Shown: one piece after another, positions 9,205 through 18,215 of the stretch
Layout of the letters: every line of letters starts with the position of its first letter
Numbering within the stretch: position 1 is the stretch's first letter
Assembly: GCA_016183775.1 (NCBI GenBank)
Contig: JACPDY010000093.1
Span: forward strand, 62,001 to 126,000
DNA length: 64,000 nt
Origin: Bacteroidota bacterium
GTDB lineage: Bacteria > Bacteroidota > Bacteroidia > JABDFU01
Direction: 5' to 3'
The notes under the pieces: generated by a model
Databases searched by the model: none
Told to the model about the DNA's origin: nothing
What the model saw: only the letters and a program-made list of their open reading frames with translations
Made by a program: the position numbers and the translations under genes

Positions 9205-12060
9205 ATGGCACAAGGGTATAAGATGTTTCGCTCGATAATCAGGGACATTAACCAACGAAAAAAATCACGACAAATGGAAGCAGTAACAACAAATAAAACG
9301 GAAACGCTTGACAAATTTGCCAACTTTCTTTTAGAGCATGAAACCATTGACGGTTACATGAATGACGGACAAGTCAAAGAGCAGTTCGGGCGATTGGGAA
9401 AAAAGGCATTACAGAGTCTTGCCATTTACCTTGGATTAAAAGAGTATGATATAAACTTTAATAAGTCCGGTGATGCAGGAAGCGGTGATCTTCGGTTGAT
9501 GGGAATGTTTACGCCCGACAAAGGAATATATATTTCTCTAAGCAGGGACGGAATAAATAACGTATTGTATCGCTCCATTAAAAACATGAAGGACTTTACA
9601 GGAGGCAGCAATCATTATTTCCATGAAGATGATTTTCTTTTTCCTGCCAATATCAAATCCTACGTTGATAATTTGTTGAAGCTCGACAAAAGCAATGGAG
9701 AAGAAGAAAACCTTGTGGATAGAAACACAAAGTCCATTGACCTGTTAAAAGGAGATGAATGGTTTAAACAACATCCTGATAAAATACTTGGAGAACAATA
9801 TCAAACAACAGACCGTTTTGGAAAAGCTGTAACCAAGGTCAGAGGAACAATTGATAACATCAAACAGGGAATAAATGTTTCGCCTGTCAATCTTCAGGTG
9901 GAAGATTCACCTGCACTCGAAACAGACATCAAAGAGCCTTTAGAGCAGCTATTATCCGACAAGGTAAAGAGTGATAACCTGGACAAGGTAATTCACCTGA
10001 CCAAGAAAGATCATGCAGATAAGGCACTAAGAAAAATATCAGGTGAGGAAGAAAAAGAAGGCGACTGCGGGACTGAAACTTTTTGCTTCGATGATATTAT
10101 GAAGCAATACAACAAAGGAATCAGCGATGAAGAAATAAAAGCCTGGCTTTGGTACAAACGAAAAAACAATGGATTCAATGATGAGAAAGTTATTCTGAAT
10201 ACAAATAACGGCTGGTCAAAATACATTATTCCACTTGCTGAAACCGCCAAATACCTTGACAAATGGCTGAAAGAAGGAGTGCTGTGTTATTATGACGGAG
10301 GCTATATGCCAAGTGTATTGTACTATGCAGAAAATATTTATACCAGGCAGTCCATGTTACTGCGTGAGAAAGATGCAATTATTAAAAATTACGGCAAGGA
10401 TCAATACGAAAGACAATGGAAAGGATTGGAGCAAATCAAGCCACGCAAATTAACACTTGCTGATCCGGTAGTACAAAACCGCCTGTTCATTAAACCGGAT
10501 TCATCCTTTGCAAAAGAAATTAAGATCAGCCGGCTTGTTGATGGAACCTCATTTAAAGTTTATGAAAAAGAGTTTCTGAAATATGTGGAAGGAGAAACAT
10601 CACTTGTAGAAGCATTCAAGACATGGCTTCGTGCGCTTGCTAAAAATGAATTTAAAAAGTCGAACGATTGGGACATTATTACTTTTTACCTCGAAGGAAG
10701 AAACCCCGGCAGGCACTACGACAAAGAAGAAAAATTGCGTTTAAAACAAAATGCAAAAATGGAAGGCGATACTTTTTTTGTCCGCTTTCTTGCTGAAGCG
10801 ATTATGCGTGATGACCAGCTGCGGATTGAACAAGCCTGGAACAGTAGTTACAATGGTTATGTGGAGATCAACTATTTCAAAGTCCCGGTTGCTTTCACCT
10901 GCTCCAGTACATTTAAGAATAAACCCTTATTCATCCGCAATGCACAGCGGGAAGGAATTGGCTTTATCAGTGTGCATGGTTCCGGCTGTATTGCTTATGA
11001 TGTTGGATTGGGTAAAACCATGACCGCCATACTTGCGCTTGCACAAGCGTTAGAAAGCGGGCAATGCAAACGTCCTTTCATCATTGTTCCCAATCAGACT
11101 TATAAAAACTGGCTTACTGAAATCCGGGGTATGGTGGACAAAGGAAAAGTATTGCTTACCGGACTTTTGCCACAGTACCAGGTGAATGATCTGTACAACT
11201 TAGGATCGGAATACATAGATCAGCTGAAGAATGAAAAAGGTGAGATCGAGAAAGTACCTGAATACAGTATTTCCGTATTGACTTACGAAGGATTTAATCG
11301 TTTGGGCTTTAATGATAAAACATGGAAAAGCATTGGTACTGAACTGTACGAGATACTCAACCAGGGAACTGAACAAAAGCGTGAACAGGAACAGCTCTTT
11401 GAAAAGATTGATGAAATGATGGGCAGGGGAATCAAAGGTGGCATGGTGAACATAGAAGACCTTGGTTTCGATTATATGGTGGTAGATGAAGCCCATGCCA
11501 TGAAGAAATCTTTTACGCAAGTGAAAGGTGAGATCGAGGGAGATGATGCAGAAAGAGGAAAATCAAAATATCAGATTAAGTCCGGTTCGCCTTCCGGTAC
11601 AGCGTTGAGAGGCTTTATGATTAGCCAGTACATTTTGCGGACAAACAAAATGAGAAATGTTATGCTGCTTACCGCTACTCCATTCACCAACAGTCCGCTT
11701 GAAATTTATTCGATCCTGGCGCTGATCGGATATCAGCAATTGGATAAATCCGGTATTAAGAACATCAAGCAGTTTTTTGATTTGTTTATCAAAACAAGCA
11801 TGGAGCTTGTTATTAATGCCAAACTCAAACCACAGCGAAAAGAAATTGTGTTGGGCTTTAACAATTTAATTGCGCTTCAGTCCCTCATCTTTAAGTTCAT
11901 TACATACAAGACTGGTGAAGATGCAAACATCCAGCGCCCAAATAAAATTGTATTGCCAATGGTAAGCATGAAAGTTGGAGGTAAGATCATATCCCTGCCA
12001 CCGGAAGAACAGGTCAGTACCAGTCTTCCCATGACACAAACTCAAAAAGAGTTTATGTAG
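9205..12060 (+). CDS. SNF2/DEAH-type helicase, N-terminal part, ends at in-frame amber
   Basis: Residues 1-560 are a non-motor region. The helicase core starts with DVGLGKT (599-605, Walker A). It continues with VDEAH (DEAH 761-764) and LLTATPFTNSPLEIYS (motif III). The frame stops at TAG 12058-12060, between motifs III and IV, yet continues open in the same frame for 516 more codons carrying the second RecA domain. The whole protein would be about 1468 residues. It is likely a double-stranded DNA translocase acting with the upstream adenine methylase. Either the gene is broken here, the amber is read through, or the base is a sequencing error. ATG 9205 is two bases after the upstream stop. 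Confidence 0.75.
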   Translation: MAQGYKMFRSIIRDINQRKKSRQMEAVTTNKTETLDKFANFLLEHETIDGYMNDGQVKEQFGRLGKKALQSLAIYLGLKEYDINFNKSGDAGSGDLRLMGMFTPDKGIYISLSRDGINNVLYRSIKNMKDFTGGSNHYFHEDDFLFPANIKSYVDNLLKLDKSNGEEENLVDRNTKSIDLLKGDEWFKQHPDKILGEQYQTTDRFGKAVTKVRGTIDNIKQGINVSPVNLQVEDSPALETDIKEPLEQLLSDKVKSDNLDKVIHLTKKDHADKALRKISGEEEKEGDCGTETFCFDDIMKQYNKGISDEEIKAWLWYKRKNNGFNDEKVILNTNNGWSKYIIPLAETAKYLDKWLKEGVLCYYDGGYMPSVLYYAENIYTRQSMLLREKDAIIKNYGKDQYERQWKGLEQIKPRKLTLADPVVQNRLFIKPDSSFAKEIKISRLVDGTSFKVYEKEFLKYVEGETSLVEAFKTWLRALAKNEFKKSNDWDIITFYLEGRNPGRHYDKEEKLRLKQNAKMEGDTFFVRFLAEAIMRDDQLRIEQAWNSSYNGYVEINYFKVPVAFTCSSTFKNKPLFIRNAQREGIGFISVHGSGCIAYDVGLGKTMTAILALAQALESGQCKRPFIIVPNQTYKNWLTEIRGMVDKGKVLLTGLLPQYQVNDLYNLGSEYIDQLKNEKGEIEKVPEYSISVLTYEGFNRLGFNDKTWKSIGTELYEILNQGTEQKREQEQLFEKIDEMMGRGIKGGMVNIEDLGFDYMVVDEAHAMKKSFTQVKGEIEGDDAERGKSKYQIKSGSPSGTALRGFMISQYILRTNKMRNVMLLTATPFTNSPLEIYSILALIGYQQLDKSGIKNIKQFFDLFIKTSMELVINAKLKPQRKEIVLGFNNLIALQSLIFKFITYKTGEDANIQRPNKIVLPMVSMKVGGKIISLPPEEQVSTSLPMTQTQKEFM
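12058..12060 (+). other. In-frame TAG separating the two helicase halves
   Basis: KEFM-TAG-DIESYVTG: a single amber with coding sequence of the same family on both sides in the same frame, no frameshift. A CAG (Gln) to TAG change would explain it by one substitution. Elsewhere in this operon block TAG ends genes at 14574, 31147 and 32343; the first two are backed by another stop at once. Confidence 0.85.
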
Positions 12061-13611
12061 GACATAGAATCCTATGTTACCGGAAATACCAGCCTGACCA
12101 ACTTTTGTGTGAACCCTCACGGTTACGAGGACGGTGAAGAAGGTGAAGAAGGTTTTGCAGAGAACCTGGATGAGAAAAATTTATCCGATGATGAAGCGGA
12201 AGGAACACGCATACTTCGTGCAATGTCCTTTGCACGTCAGCTCGCATTAAGCCCTTACCTGTATGCCTGTAATCCCGAAAAGCGGCCAACCTACGAGCAG
12301 TATGTTGAAACATCACCCAAGTTGAAATACGTGATGGATTGCATTAAATCCGTTAAGCAATACCATGAAGAACGTGACGAACCGGTTTCAGGGCAGGTTA
12401 TTTATATGAATGCAGGCGTACATTATTTCCCGCTGCTAAAAGATTACCTGGTACATAAGGTTGGATATAAAGAAAGCGAAGTTGGAATCATCAAAGGCGG
12501 TATCAGTGTTTCCAAAAAAGAAGGAATCAAAGAACGCTTCCTTGCAGGTGATGTTAAAATCATCATTGGCAGCGATACCATCAAAGAAGGTATCAATTTA
12601 CAGGAGCGTTCTACGGTGCTTTATAATTGCTGGCTAAATTTTAATCCCACCGATCAAAAACAGTTAGAGGGTAGAATTTTCAGGTTCGGAAACATCTACG
12701 CCAACGTGCGTATTGTTGATCCGCTGATGGAAGACAGCATAGATATATTCATGTTTCAAAAGCTGGAAGAAAAAACAAGCCGGATCAATGAGATTTGGTT
12801 CAGGTCAGGAAAAACCAATGCACTTAGCCTTGAAGAATTTAATCCGGGTGAATTGAAAATGGGATTGGTAACGGATCCTCATGCGCTGGCCGGGTTAATG
12901 ATGATGGAAGAAAAGGAAAGATTGCAGGACGAATTAAACGGCCTTAGAAATCAAAAGGAAGTGCTTAAAACACTTGACGAGCAAAGAGCCATTTATAATA
13001 CCAATTTCCCGCACGTTAAGAAAACAGCTGATAAGTATAGCCCTTCCAAAGAAGCAGGAAAAGCACGTACAATTGAAACCTTATTTAAAATTTACAGGGA
13101 TTACCTGGAAGATGAAAATTCAGGATCCTCTTATTTGGATGAGAACACTTTTGATAAAGTGAGAAAAGCGTATGCTGCGGTACAGAGGGGTATTGAACAA
13201 GTGCTGCAACCAAGAGGGCTGGACATCAATTTCAAACTGGAATCGGTAACGAAAAATCTTGACAAGGAAATTGATGTGAAGCAAAAATACATGGATGAAA
13301 CCACAGGAGATAAGGGTATCAATGCCAAGGCAGAAGAAATTATTGCAGACCGTGTTAAAAAGGGCTACAAACCCAAAACAGTTGCGGAGCGTGTGAAAGA
13401 ATTTGCAAGCCTGAATCCAAAGCTGTTAAGCGAACGCATGGTGTACGACGGATCTGATGCAGCCAAAGCAAAACAAGCAGAACAGAAAAAGAAAGGCCAG
13501 GCGCTTGAAGGAACAGCCGACAGGCTCACCAAGATCATTGAATTACGTGAATCATTCAAACGCATGAAAAACCGGTTGGAAAAAGTAAGGGAATTAAGAA
13601 ACGCAGCATAA
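12061..13611 (+). CDS. SNF2/DEAH-type helicase, C-terminal part
   Basis: This is the same-frame continuation of the helicase after the amber codon. It carries the second RecA-like domain: GSDTIKEGINLQ (motif V region) and QLEGRIFRFGN (motif VI, QxxGRxxR), followed by a long basic helical C-terminus. A GTG at 12109 could start a separate polypeptide, but no ribosome site was recognised and a C-terminal half alone would lack the Walker A and DEAH motifs. A functional enzyme therefore needs readthrough, assembly of the two halves, or is absent. The product ends in ...NAA, 10 bp before the next gene. Confidence 0.7.
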   Translation, partial: DIESYVTGNTSLTNFCVNPHGYEDGEEGEEGFAENLDEKNLSDDEAEGTRILRAMSFARQLALSPYLYACNPEKRPTYEQYVETSPKLKYVMDCIKSVKQYHEERDEPVSGQVIYMNAGVHYFPLLKDYLVHKVGYKESEVGIIKGGISVSKKEGIKERFLAGDVKIIIGSDTIKEGINLQERSTVLYNCWLNFNPTDQKQLEGRIFRFGNIYANVRIVDPLMEDSIDIFMFQKLEEKTSRINEIWFRSGKTNALSLEEFNPGELKMGLVTDPHALAGLMMMEEKERLQDELNGLRNQKEVLKTLDEQRAIYNTNFPHVKKTADKYSPSKEAGKARTIETLFKIYRDYLEDENSGSSYLDENTFDKVRKAYAAVQRGIEQVLQPRGLDINFKLESVTKNLDKEIDVKQKYMDETTGDKGINAKAEEIIADRVKKGYKPKTVAERVKEFASLNPKLLSERMVYDGSDAAKAKQAEQKKKGQALEGTADRLTKIIELRESFKRMKNRLEKVRELRNAA

Positions 13612-13621
13612 AAAAAACAAT

Positions 13622-13945
13622 ATGAAAACCACAAACATTGACAGCTTTATAAATCTTCTTACTGAAGCTAAAGCGAAAGGATGCACGAAAGTAAAATTGC
13701 AGCTCTATGATAATTGGGAAGACATTGTAAAGGAGCAAAAGAACCCTACGCAAAAGCCGGAGGAATACCAGGTGGATGTTAGGTTTTACAATACCGTAGA
13801 ATTTGAAACAGAGATAAAGAACATGGAGGCTACCGAGAAAATTATTACCAAGGTCGAAGGCGATACATTCATTATTCGTGTTTCACTTTCAGATCGGGAC
13901 AGCTTGCTGAAGAACCTGGGTATCGAAGAATTTTATAATCACTAA
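13622..13945 (+). CDS. Hypothetical protein, 107 aa
   Basis: Small acidic protein 10 bp after the helicase, same strand. It looks like a compact alpha/beta domain (VKLQLYDNWEDIV, YQVDVRFYNTVEFETE, TFIIRVSLSDRDSL). No family recognised. The ATG at 13622 is preceded by an A-rich leader, as usual in this phylum. Confidence 0.6.
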   Translation: MKTTNIDSFINLLTEAKAKGCTKVKLQLYDNWEDIVKEQKNPTQKPEEYQVDVRFYNTVEFETEIKNMEATEKIITKVEGDTFIIRVSLSDRDSLLKNLGIEEFYNH

Positions 13946-13959
13946 CAAAAATAAAACAC

Positions 13960-14574
13960 ATGGCTACCTTAAAAAATAACCCATACGACCTTTTGGATAA
14001 GGAGAAAATTTCCAAGAAACTTTTAAGCGAAAAAGTTTTAAAAGGACTTTCAATTTTTGATGAAACCCTTACAGATGTGGAAGAATATCCCAACGATAAA
14101 AAACTAAAAAAGGAGGCAGAGGAAATCGGAAAGGAAATAGTTGAAATGGTGAAGGAGGATATTGCCCGGATCAAAGAGGAAACGCAGGAAGAAATAGAAG
14201 ATACTGCACAAAAGGAAACCAAAAAAATTCATTCCAAAAAGGTGATGGAGAAAGCGGAAAAGGTTTTGGGTGATTTGGATATATGCCGTAAAAAAATCAG
14301 GGAAGACCGTCAGCAGAAAATAGAAAGTGGCGAGATCAAAGCGCCAAAGAAAAAAACGCTGGTCGGAAAGCTGCGCCAGGAATTAATAAAAACAGCAACG
14401 CTTATTCCTAAAAATCTCAAAGACGATAGCGATGTTATCCAGCGTACACAAAAGGCTGTGCTTAATTTCCTGAATGAATTAAAAGCTATATGGGGTTTGA
14501 ATAAAATAAAGCCCATTCAGGACGAATTAAAAGAAAAATTCAAGAAGCTGGAAGAACAAGCTGTGCATGAATAG
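13960..14574 (+). CDS. Hypothetical coiled-coil protein, 204 aa
   Basis: Highly charged Lys/Glu-rich protein without membrane segments, with long predicted helices from about residue 45 to 130 (EEIGKEIVEMVKEDIARI) and again at the C-terminus. No family recognised. It ends with TAG TAG TGA, three stops in a row, followed by a membrane protein gene. Part of the early/middle operon. Confidence 0.6.
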   Translation: MATLKNNPYDLLDKEKISKKLLSEKVLKGLSIFDETLTDVEEYPNDKKLKKEAEEIGKEIVEMVKEDIARIKEETQEEIEDTAQKETKKIHSKKVMEKAEKVLGDLDICRKKIREDRQQKIESGEIKAPKKKTLVGKLRQELIKTATLIPKNLKDDSDVIQRTQKAVLNFLNELKAIWGLNKIKPIQDELKEKFKKLEEQAVHE

Positions 14575-14597
14575 TAGTGACAATAAAAGGAAGCGCC

Positions 14598-14831
14598 ATG
14601 AACAAAAATACCATTATCATAACCACAGTCGGATTAGTAATAGGAACTGCTGAAGCATTGCTCTATTATAATCTTGGAAAAAGTGCAGGAGGAAAATTCG
14701 CATACAAAATGCCTCCGACCAGCGAGTTCTTTAAAACCGTTGGCGTAGTGTTAGTCACTTCCATACTAACTGCGGGAATTTCAGGATTCATCGAATCACG
14801 CTTTAATGACGAAGAAAAACAAACAGCATAA
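14598..14831 (+). CDS. Small membrane protein, two helices
   Basis: The 77-residue protein has hydrophobic helices at about 5-24 (TIIITTVGLVIGTAEALLYY) and 46-65 (FKTVGVVLVTSILTAGISG). I chose ATG 14598 because AGGAAG lies just upstream; an upstream GTG at 14577 would add seven residues. No family recognised. It is the first of many small membrane proteins in the element. Confidence 0.6.
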   Translation: MNKNTIIITTVGLVIGTAEALLYYNLGKSAGGKFAYKMPPTSEFFKTVGVVLVTSILTAGISGFIESRFNDEEKQTA

Positions 14832-14849
14832 ACCTATAAAATCTATAAC

Positions 14850-15404
14850 ATGAAAAAATTTCCGCACCAAGAGTTCATCACTGACAATTATGATGTTATT
14901 AAATCTTTTCCCCCATCCGATTTGCTTCAAAAGCGCATTTTAGGATTTGACGAGTTGGAAGAAGATTGGAAACATACAACCGGGGAGGATGAACAAGAGC
15001 TTTTGAGTAAGCTCGAAAGTCTTTCCCATGAGTTAATGGAAGACTTGGAAGAACAGTACGAAGATCATTTGGAGAACAATGACCAGGAGGAAGAAGAACA
15101 ACCGGAAATAGCAGCCGAACCCATACAGGAGGAACCTACTCCTCAACCGGAGCCAGAAATTCAAGAACCGGAACCTGAAATTCAGGAGGACAAGTCTGAA
15201 CCCGAATCTGAGGCTCCTGAACCCACCGATGAAGAAATACTGGCAGGGCTGTTTGCAGAAAACAAACACCTTGTATTGCTCTCAGAATTGAAGGAAAAGG
15301 GCTTTAAAGCCGGTTTAGACAGCAAAAGGTTGTTAGTTGGTAAGTTCTGTCTGCACAGAGGGAAATATGATACTTGTTATAAAATAGTTATTAACCAGGA
15401 TTAA
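14850..15404 (+). CDS. Acidic Pro/Glu-linker protein, 184 aa
   Basis: An N-terminal helical part (residues 1-75) is joined to a small C-terminal domain (about 130-184, GFKAGLDSKRLLVGKFCLHR) by a long Pro/Glu linker with repeated EPEIQ units. No known domain was recognised. The last gene before an AT-rich promoter-like gap. Confidence 0.55.
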   Translation: MKKFPHQEFITDNYDVIKSFPPSDLLQKRILGFDELEEDWKHTTGEDEQELLSKLESLSHELMEDLEEQYEDHLENNDQEEEEQPEIAAEPIQEEPTPQPEPEIQEPEPEIQEDKSEPESEAPEPTDEEILAGLFAENKHLVLLSELKEKGFKAGLDSKRLLVGKFCLHRGKYDTCYKIVINQD

Positions 15405-15419
15405 AAAGGGGACTGTTTT

Positions 15420-15433
15420 TTTACATTTGTAAA
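15420..15433 (+). promoter_or_regulatory. -7 box overlapped by a TTTACA/TGTAAA operator
   Basis: TACATTTG (15422-15429) matches the TAnnTTTG -7 element and is embedded in the inverted repeat TTTACA-TT-TGTAAA. This suggests a repressible promoter for the gene at 15512. The following 80 bases are extremely AT-rich with CTATATAAG and CTTATAAG words similar to the 2.7-3.2 kb array. Confidence 0.45.
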
Positions 15434-15511
15434 TTATACTATATAAGTTAAATTATATAATATAATTATAAAAATGAACGCAATAAATGCCTATAAATAC
15501 TTATAAGAAAC

Positions 15512-15970
15512 GTGAACCAAACAGCAACCGCAAACAATTACAATCAACTGCAAGACAGTATTGATAAGGTCATTGGAAAAATTGGCCTTCGCAGAACCAA
15601 ATATCTATTAGACAGCTTTATTGATAATACCACTGTCACGCAAGGCGAGCGTGAAAAGATCAAAATGGTAACTCAATACCTGGTCAGCCTGACGGCAAAA
15701 GTATTTGAGTTAAAAGAGGAGCTGTTCTTCGTCAGTACTGTCCGTGAATACCGGGATGCAAGAATGTGTTGCTTTCACCTGTTACGAAAATACACGGAGG
15801 ACACTTACCCTAAAATCGGTTTGAACTTTAATTGTAGCTCACGGATTGTCATGTATGGCTGTTTCGCTGTGGAAGATCGTTTAGCCATGCCCAAAGGCAA
15901 TGCAAAATTTGTAGGCAACTATACCCTGCTTGAATCAAGGTTGATAGACTTTATTGGAAAAATTAATTAA
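15512..15970 (+). CDS. DnaA domain IV-like DNA-binding protein
   Basis: In this 152-residue protein, residues about 79-124 (YRDARMCCFHLLRKYTEDTY, PKIGLNFN, VMYGCFAVEDRL) follow the pattern of DnaA domain IV: 'AR..amyL.R..T..slp.IG..F....s.V.ha...ie..l'. There is no AAA+ domain, so it cannot be a full initiator. A stand-alone domain IV could act as an origin-binding or regulatory protein. The start is a GTG behind an AT-rich leader with its own promoter. It heads the gene group that includes the packaging-type ATPase. The similarity is judged by eye only. Confidence 0.5.
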   Translation: MNQTATANNYNQLQDSIDKVIGKIGLRRTKYLLDSFIDNTTVTQGEREKIKMVTQYLVSLTAKVFELKEELFFVSTVREYRDARMCCFHLLRKYTEDTYPKIGLNFNCSSRIVMYGCFAVEDRLAMPKGNAKFVGNYTLLESRLIDFIGKIN

Positions 15971-15977
15971 TCCCATC

Positions 15978-16853
15978 ATGGAAGATACAAAGGAACTTAT
16001 TGAAACTGTTTTAAAGAAGGATCCGCAGGACATTGCGTTTGAACCAATACCGGAAGAAAATGATAGCCCATTGGCGCAACCGGTGGTTAAAAAAACTCAT
16101 ACATCGGAAGATGTAGGTGATTCCAAGAAGGAAGGAAAGGACAGCGCAAACATAGGCGAAAATAAAGAGGAACCAAAAGTTAAGCCTAAAGAAAAGCCAA
16201 CAGATGCACCCGAACAGGAAATTGATGCCGAGCCAACCGAGGAAACAAAGAAAGATGGTGAATCCGGTAAGGAAGAAGAAGGCTTTGCTATCCCATTAGA
16301 ACACGCTGGCCTGATGGCAGACAGCATCATCGGTACAATTAATAATACCGTACTGGAAGTGGGTGGCGGTTACTTCGTAACAATCCGTAAGCATAAGGAC
16401 TTCTATGACTTTGAAGAAGTAATCCAGGTCATAGATGAGCAGAACGTTAAGAATGTTAAACGGATGAAGCTGGATGAAGAAGACAAAGCCTTACTTCGCC
16501 CACTACTTATTCACATACTTAGAAAAAAAGCTGCGGCACTCAGTCCTGAAAAGCAACTGCTAATGGTTGCACTATCCATCATTATCAAAAAAGCAAAAGT
16601 TGTTATGGAAATCCGTGCAGAAAATGAAATGCTTGTTGATCGCATTCGTGATATTATCAGGAAAGAAGTAAGAGCCTTCAAGGAGGAACAGGAGGAAGAA
16701 GAAGAAAATGAACAAGAGGAAACCGCCTCTGAAACCAAAGCAGAAAAAGACAAAGGAGAAGTAGCTGAAGTAATTTACGAGGAAACAATACAAAACCCAA
16801 AAGCAACCAACCGTACCGGAGTGCCTGATTCTGCATTGGAGACGTTTGAATAA
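15978..16853 (+). CDS. Hypothetical protein with charged flanks, ~291 aa
   Basis: It has a disordered charged N-terminus to about residue 95, rich in Glu, Lys and Pro. A compact central domain follows at about 98-235 (AIPLEHAGLMADSIIGTINN, LRPLLIHILRKKAAAL). The C-terminal tail is again Glu-rich. No membrane segment. The layout resembles scaffold or internal structural proteins, but no family was recognised. ATG 15978, seven bases after the upstream stop, is preferred over an upstream TTG at 15954. It directly precedes the ATPase. Confidence 0.55.
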   Translation: MEDTKELIETVLKKDPQDIAFEPIPEENDSPLAQPVVKKTHTSEDVGDSKKEGKDSANIGENKEEPKVKPKEKPTDAPEQEIDAEPTEETKKDGESGKEEEGFAIPLEHAGLMADSIIGTINNTVLEVGGGYFVTIRKHKDFYDFEEVIQVIDEQNVKNVKRMKLDEEDKALLRPLLIHILRKKAAALSPEKQLLMVALSIIIKKAKVVMEIRAENEMLVDRIRDIIRKEVRAFKEEQEEEEENEQEETASETKAEKDKGEVAEVIYEETIQNPKATNRTGVPDSALETFE

Positions 16854-16871
16854 TTATTGACCTGAAAATGA

Positions 16872-17789
16872 ATGTCTGCAATCGTAGAAAAACCAAAACT
16901 CTTTCAGGGAATAGTCCTCGTTAATAAGCAGGACGAGCGACAACCAATGTTAATGTTGGTTTGTGGCGAAACAGGTGTTGGTAAAACATTCCGAAACATT
17001 TTAGAAATTGAAAACTACTTGCGGGATCATCCTGGAGTATATAGAAAGGGACGTAAGGTTTTAATCTTCGATGTGAACGATGATGATTACGAATGCTACA
17101 CTACTGTCAGTCCCGATTTTATACGTGATTTAAGGAGTATTCGCGCCCGCAGAATACGTCCGCTTACCAAGTATGGTGAAACCATGTCCATTGAAGAAAA
17201 AAGGGATATGGTTGAACGCATGGTAAAGCAGTTCACAGACGGTCTGCTGGTATTGGAAGACTTGGACAAATACATGACAGGAGCCAAGGGCCAAACTATT
17301 GTAGGACTTCTTACCACAAACCGGCATCATGGTTTGGATATTATGATCTCCCATCAATCCATTGCTAAAATTACCACTACTGAATTTCAGAACTGTACTT
17401 GGTTACGCCTGCATAAACAAGTGGATGATGTAACCCGGTATCGTAACCGGATCCCCAATTATTTCCTGGTCCGTATTGCAACGATCATAGTCGAGGAACA
17501 ATATCTCATTGGAAACATCCGCTTTTTCGTTTATGTGAATATGAGAAAATTAAAGGTGCGGGGATGTAGCGTACCGGCCTTTATCCGAGCATGTAAAAAA
17601 TATCTCGATACAGAGGAAAACGGAATGATAAGACGAATGATGATGGAGCGAGATTTTTATAGCAAGCTAATTTATAAAAACCGGAATGAAGTAGTTGTTA
17701 AACTGATTGCTGAATTACTCCGCTACCACGAAGTGAATTTTCAAAGTCCTATTGCAACTGAAAAAATTGCTGAAGCAAAAGCAGCATAA
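16872..17789 (+). CDS. P-loop ATPase, FtsK/HerA/A32-like packaging type
   Basis: Walker A is GETGVGKT (32-39) and Walker B is LLVLED (125-130). The downstream signature TTNRHHGLDIMISHQS ends in the sensor Gln near 162. The 'RHh.....i.Q' pattern after Walker B is typical of genome-packaging ATPases of tailless double-jelly-roll viruses (A32/PRD1 P9 type) and of FtsK/HerA relatives including Zot. At 305 residues it fits these families, and it has no transmembrane helix, which argues against Zot. It is proposed to drive DNA into preformed particles. It is followed eight bases later by another small gene. Confidence 0.65.
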   Translation: MSAIVEKPKLFQGIVLVNKQDERQPMLMLVCGETGVGKTFRNILEIENYLRDHPGVYRKGRKVLIFDVNDDDYECYTTVSPDFIRDLRSIRARRIRPLTKYGETMSIEEKRDMVERMVKQFTDGLLVLEDLDKYMTGAKGQTIVGLLTTNRHHGLDIMISHQSIAKITTTEFQNCTWLRLHKQVDDVTRYRNRIPNYFLVRIATIIVEEQYLIGNIRFFVYVNMRKLKVRGCSVPAFIRACKKYLDTEENGMIRRMMMERDFYSKLIYKNRNEVVVKLIAELLRYHEVNFQSPIATEKIAEAKAA

Positions 17790-17796
17790 GTAACCT

Positions 17797-18165
17797 ATGT
17801 ATATACCAGCCAGTATCAACGAACTTTTAGAGGAACGAATTAAATTTTGTGAAACTGTATTAAGCAGGCAAGCTGAAATACCCGATTGCAGAAACAAAAA
17901 AAATATGATTGATGAGTTTGATTCTGAATTGAAAAACTTTAAGGAAATAAAAAGACTATCAGATGCAATTCCCCTATGCACAGATTATTCAGAGGAATAT
18001 AAAACCCGCAATCGTTTTTTCAAGTCAGCTTCCAAAATGATTTATAAAATGATTAACCATTGCAGGCAGCAAATGGAGGGGGTAAGCGATTTACTCACCA
18101 TTCATCAAACACTTGATTTAATTGAGGGCTTGGAGAAAATCAATCTGCAAGTAAGTGATGTGTGA
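17797..18165 (+). CDS. Hypothetical helical protein, 122 aa
   Basis: All-helical protein with Cys residues (KFCETVL, PDCRNKK, NHCRQQM) immediately downstream of the packaging-type ATPase and last gene of this plus-strand block. No family recognised and no membrane segment. The next genes lie on the other strand. Confidence 0.55.
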   Translation: MYIPASINELLEERIKFCETVLSRQAEIPDCRNKKNMIDEFDSELKNFKEIKRLSDAIPLCTDYSEEYKTRNRFFKSASKMIYKMINHCRQQMEGVSDLLTIHQTLDLIEGLEKINLQVSDV

Positions 18166-18215
18166 AGCCTCTGTTGAAACAAGAAGGCAAAGGGTTACTT
18201 CACCAGCTGATGCAA

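Noticed and set aside
16872-17789. Zot-type inovirus assembly ATPase
   Set aside because: No transmembrane helix, and the block has no filamentous-phage coat, pIII or rolling-circle initiator set; the RHh...Q signature fits packaging ATPases equally well.
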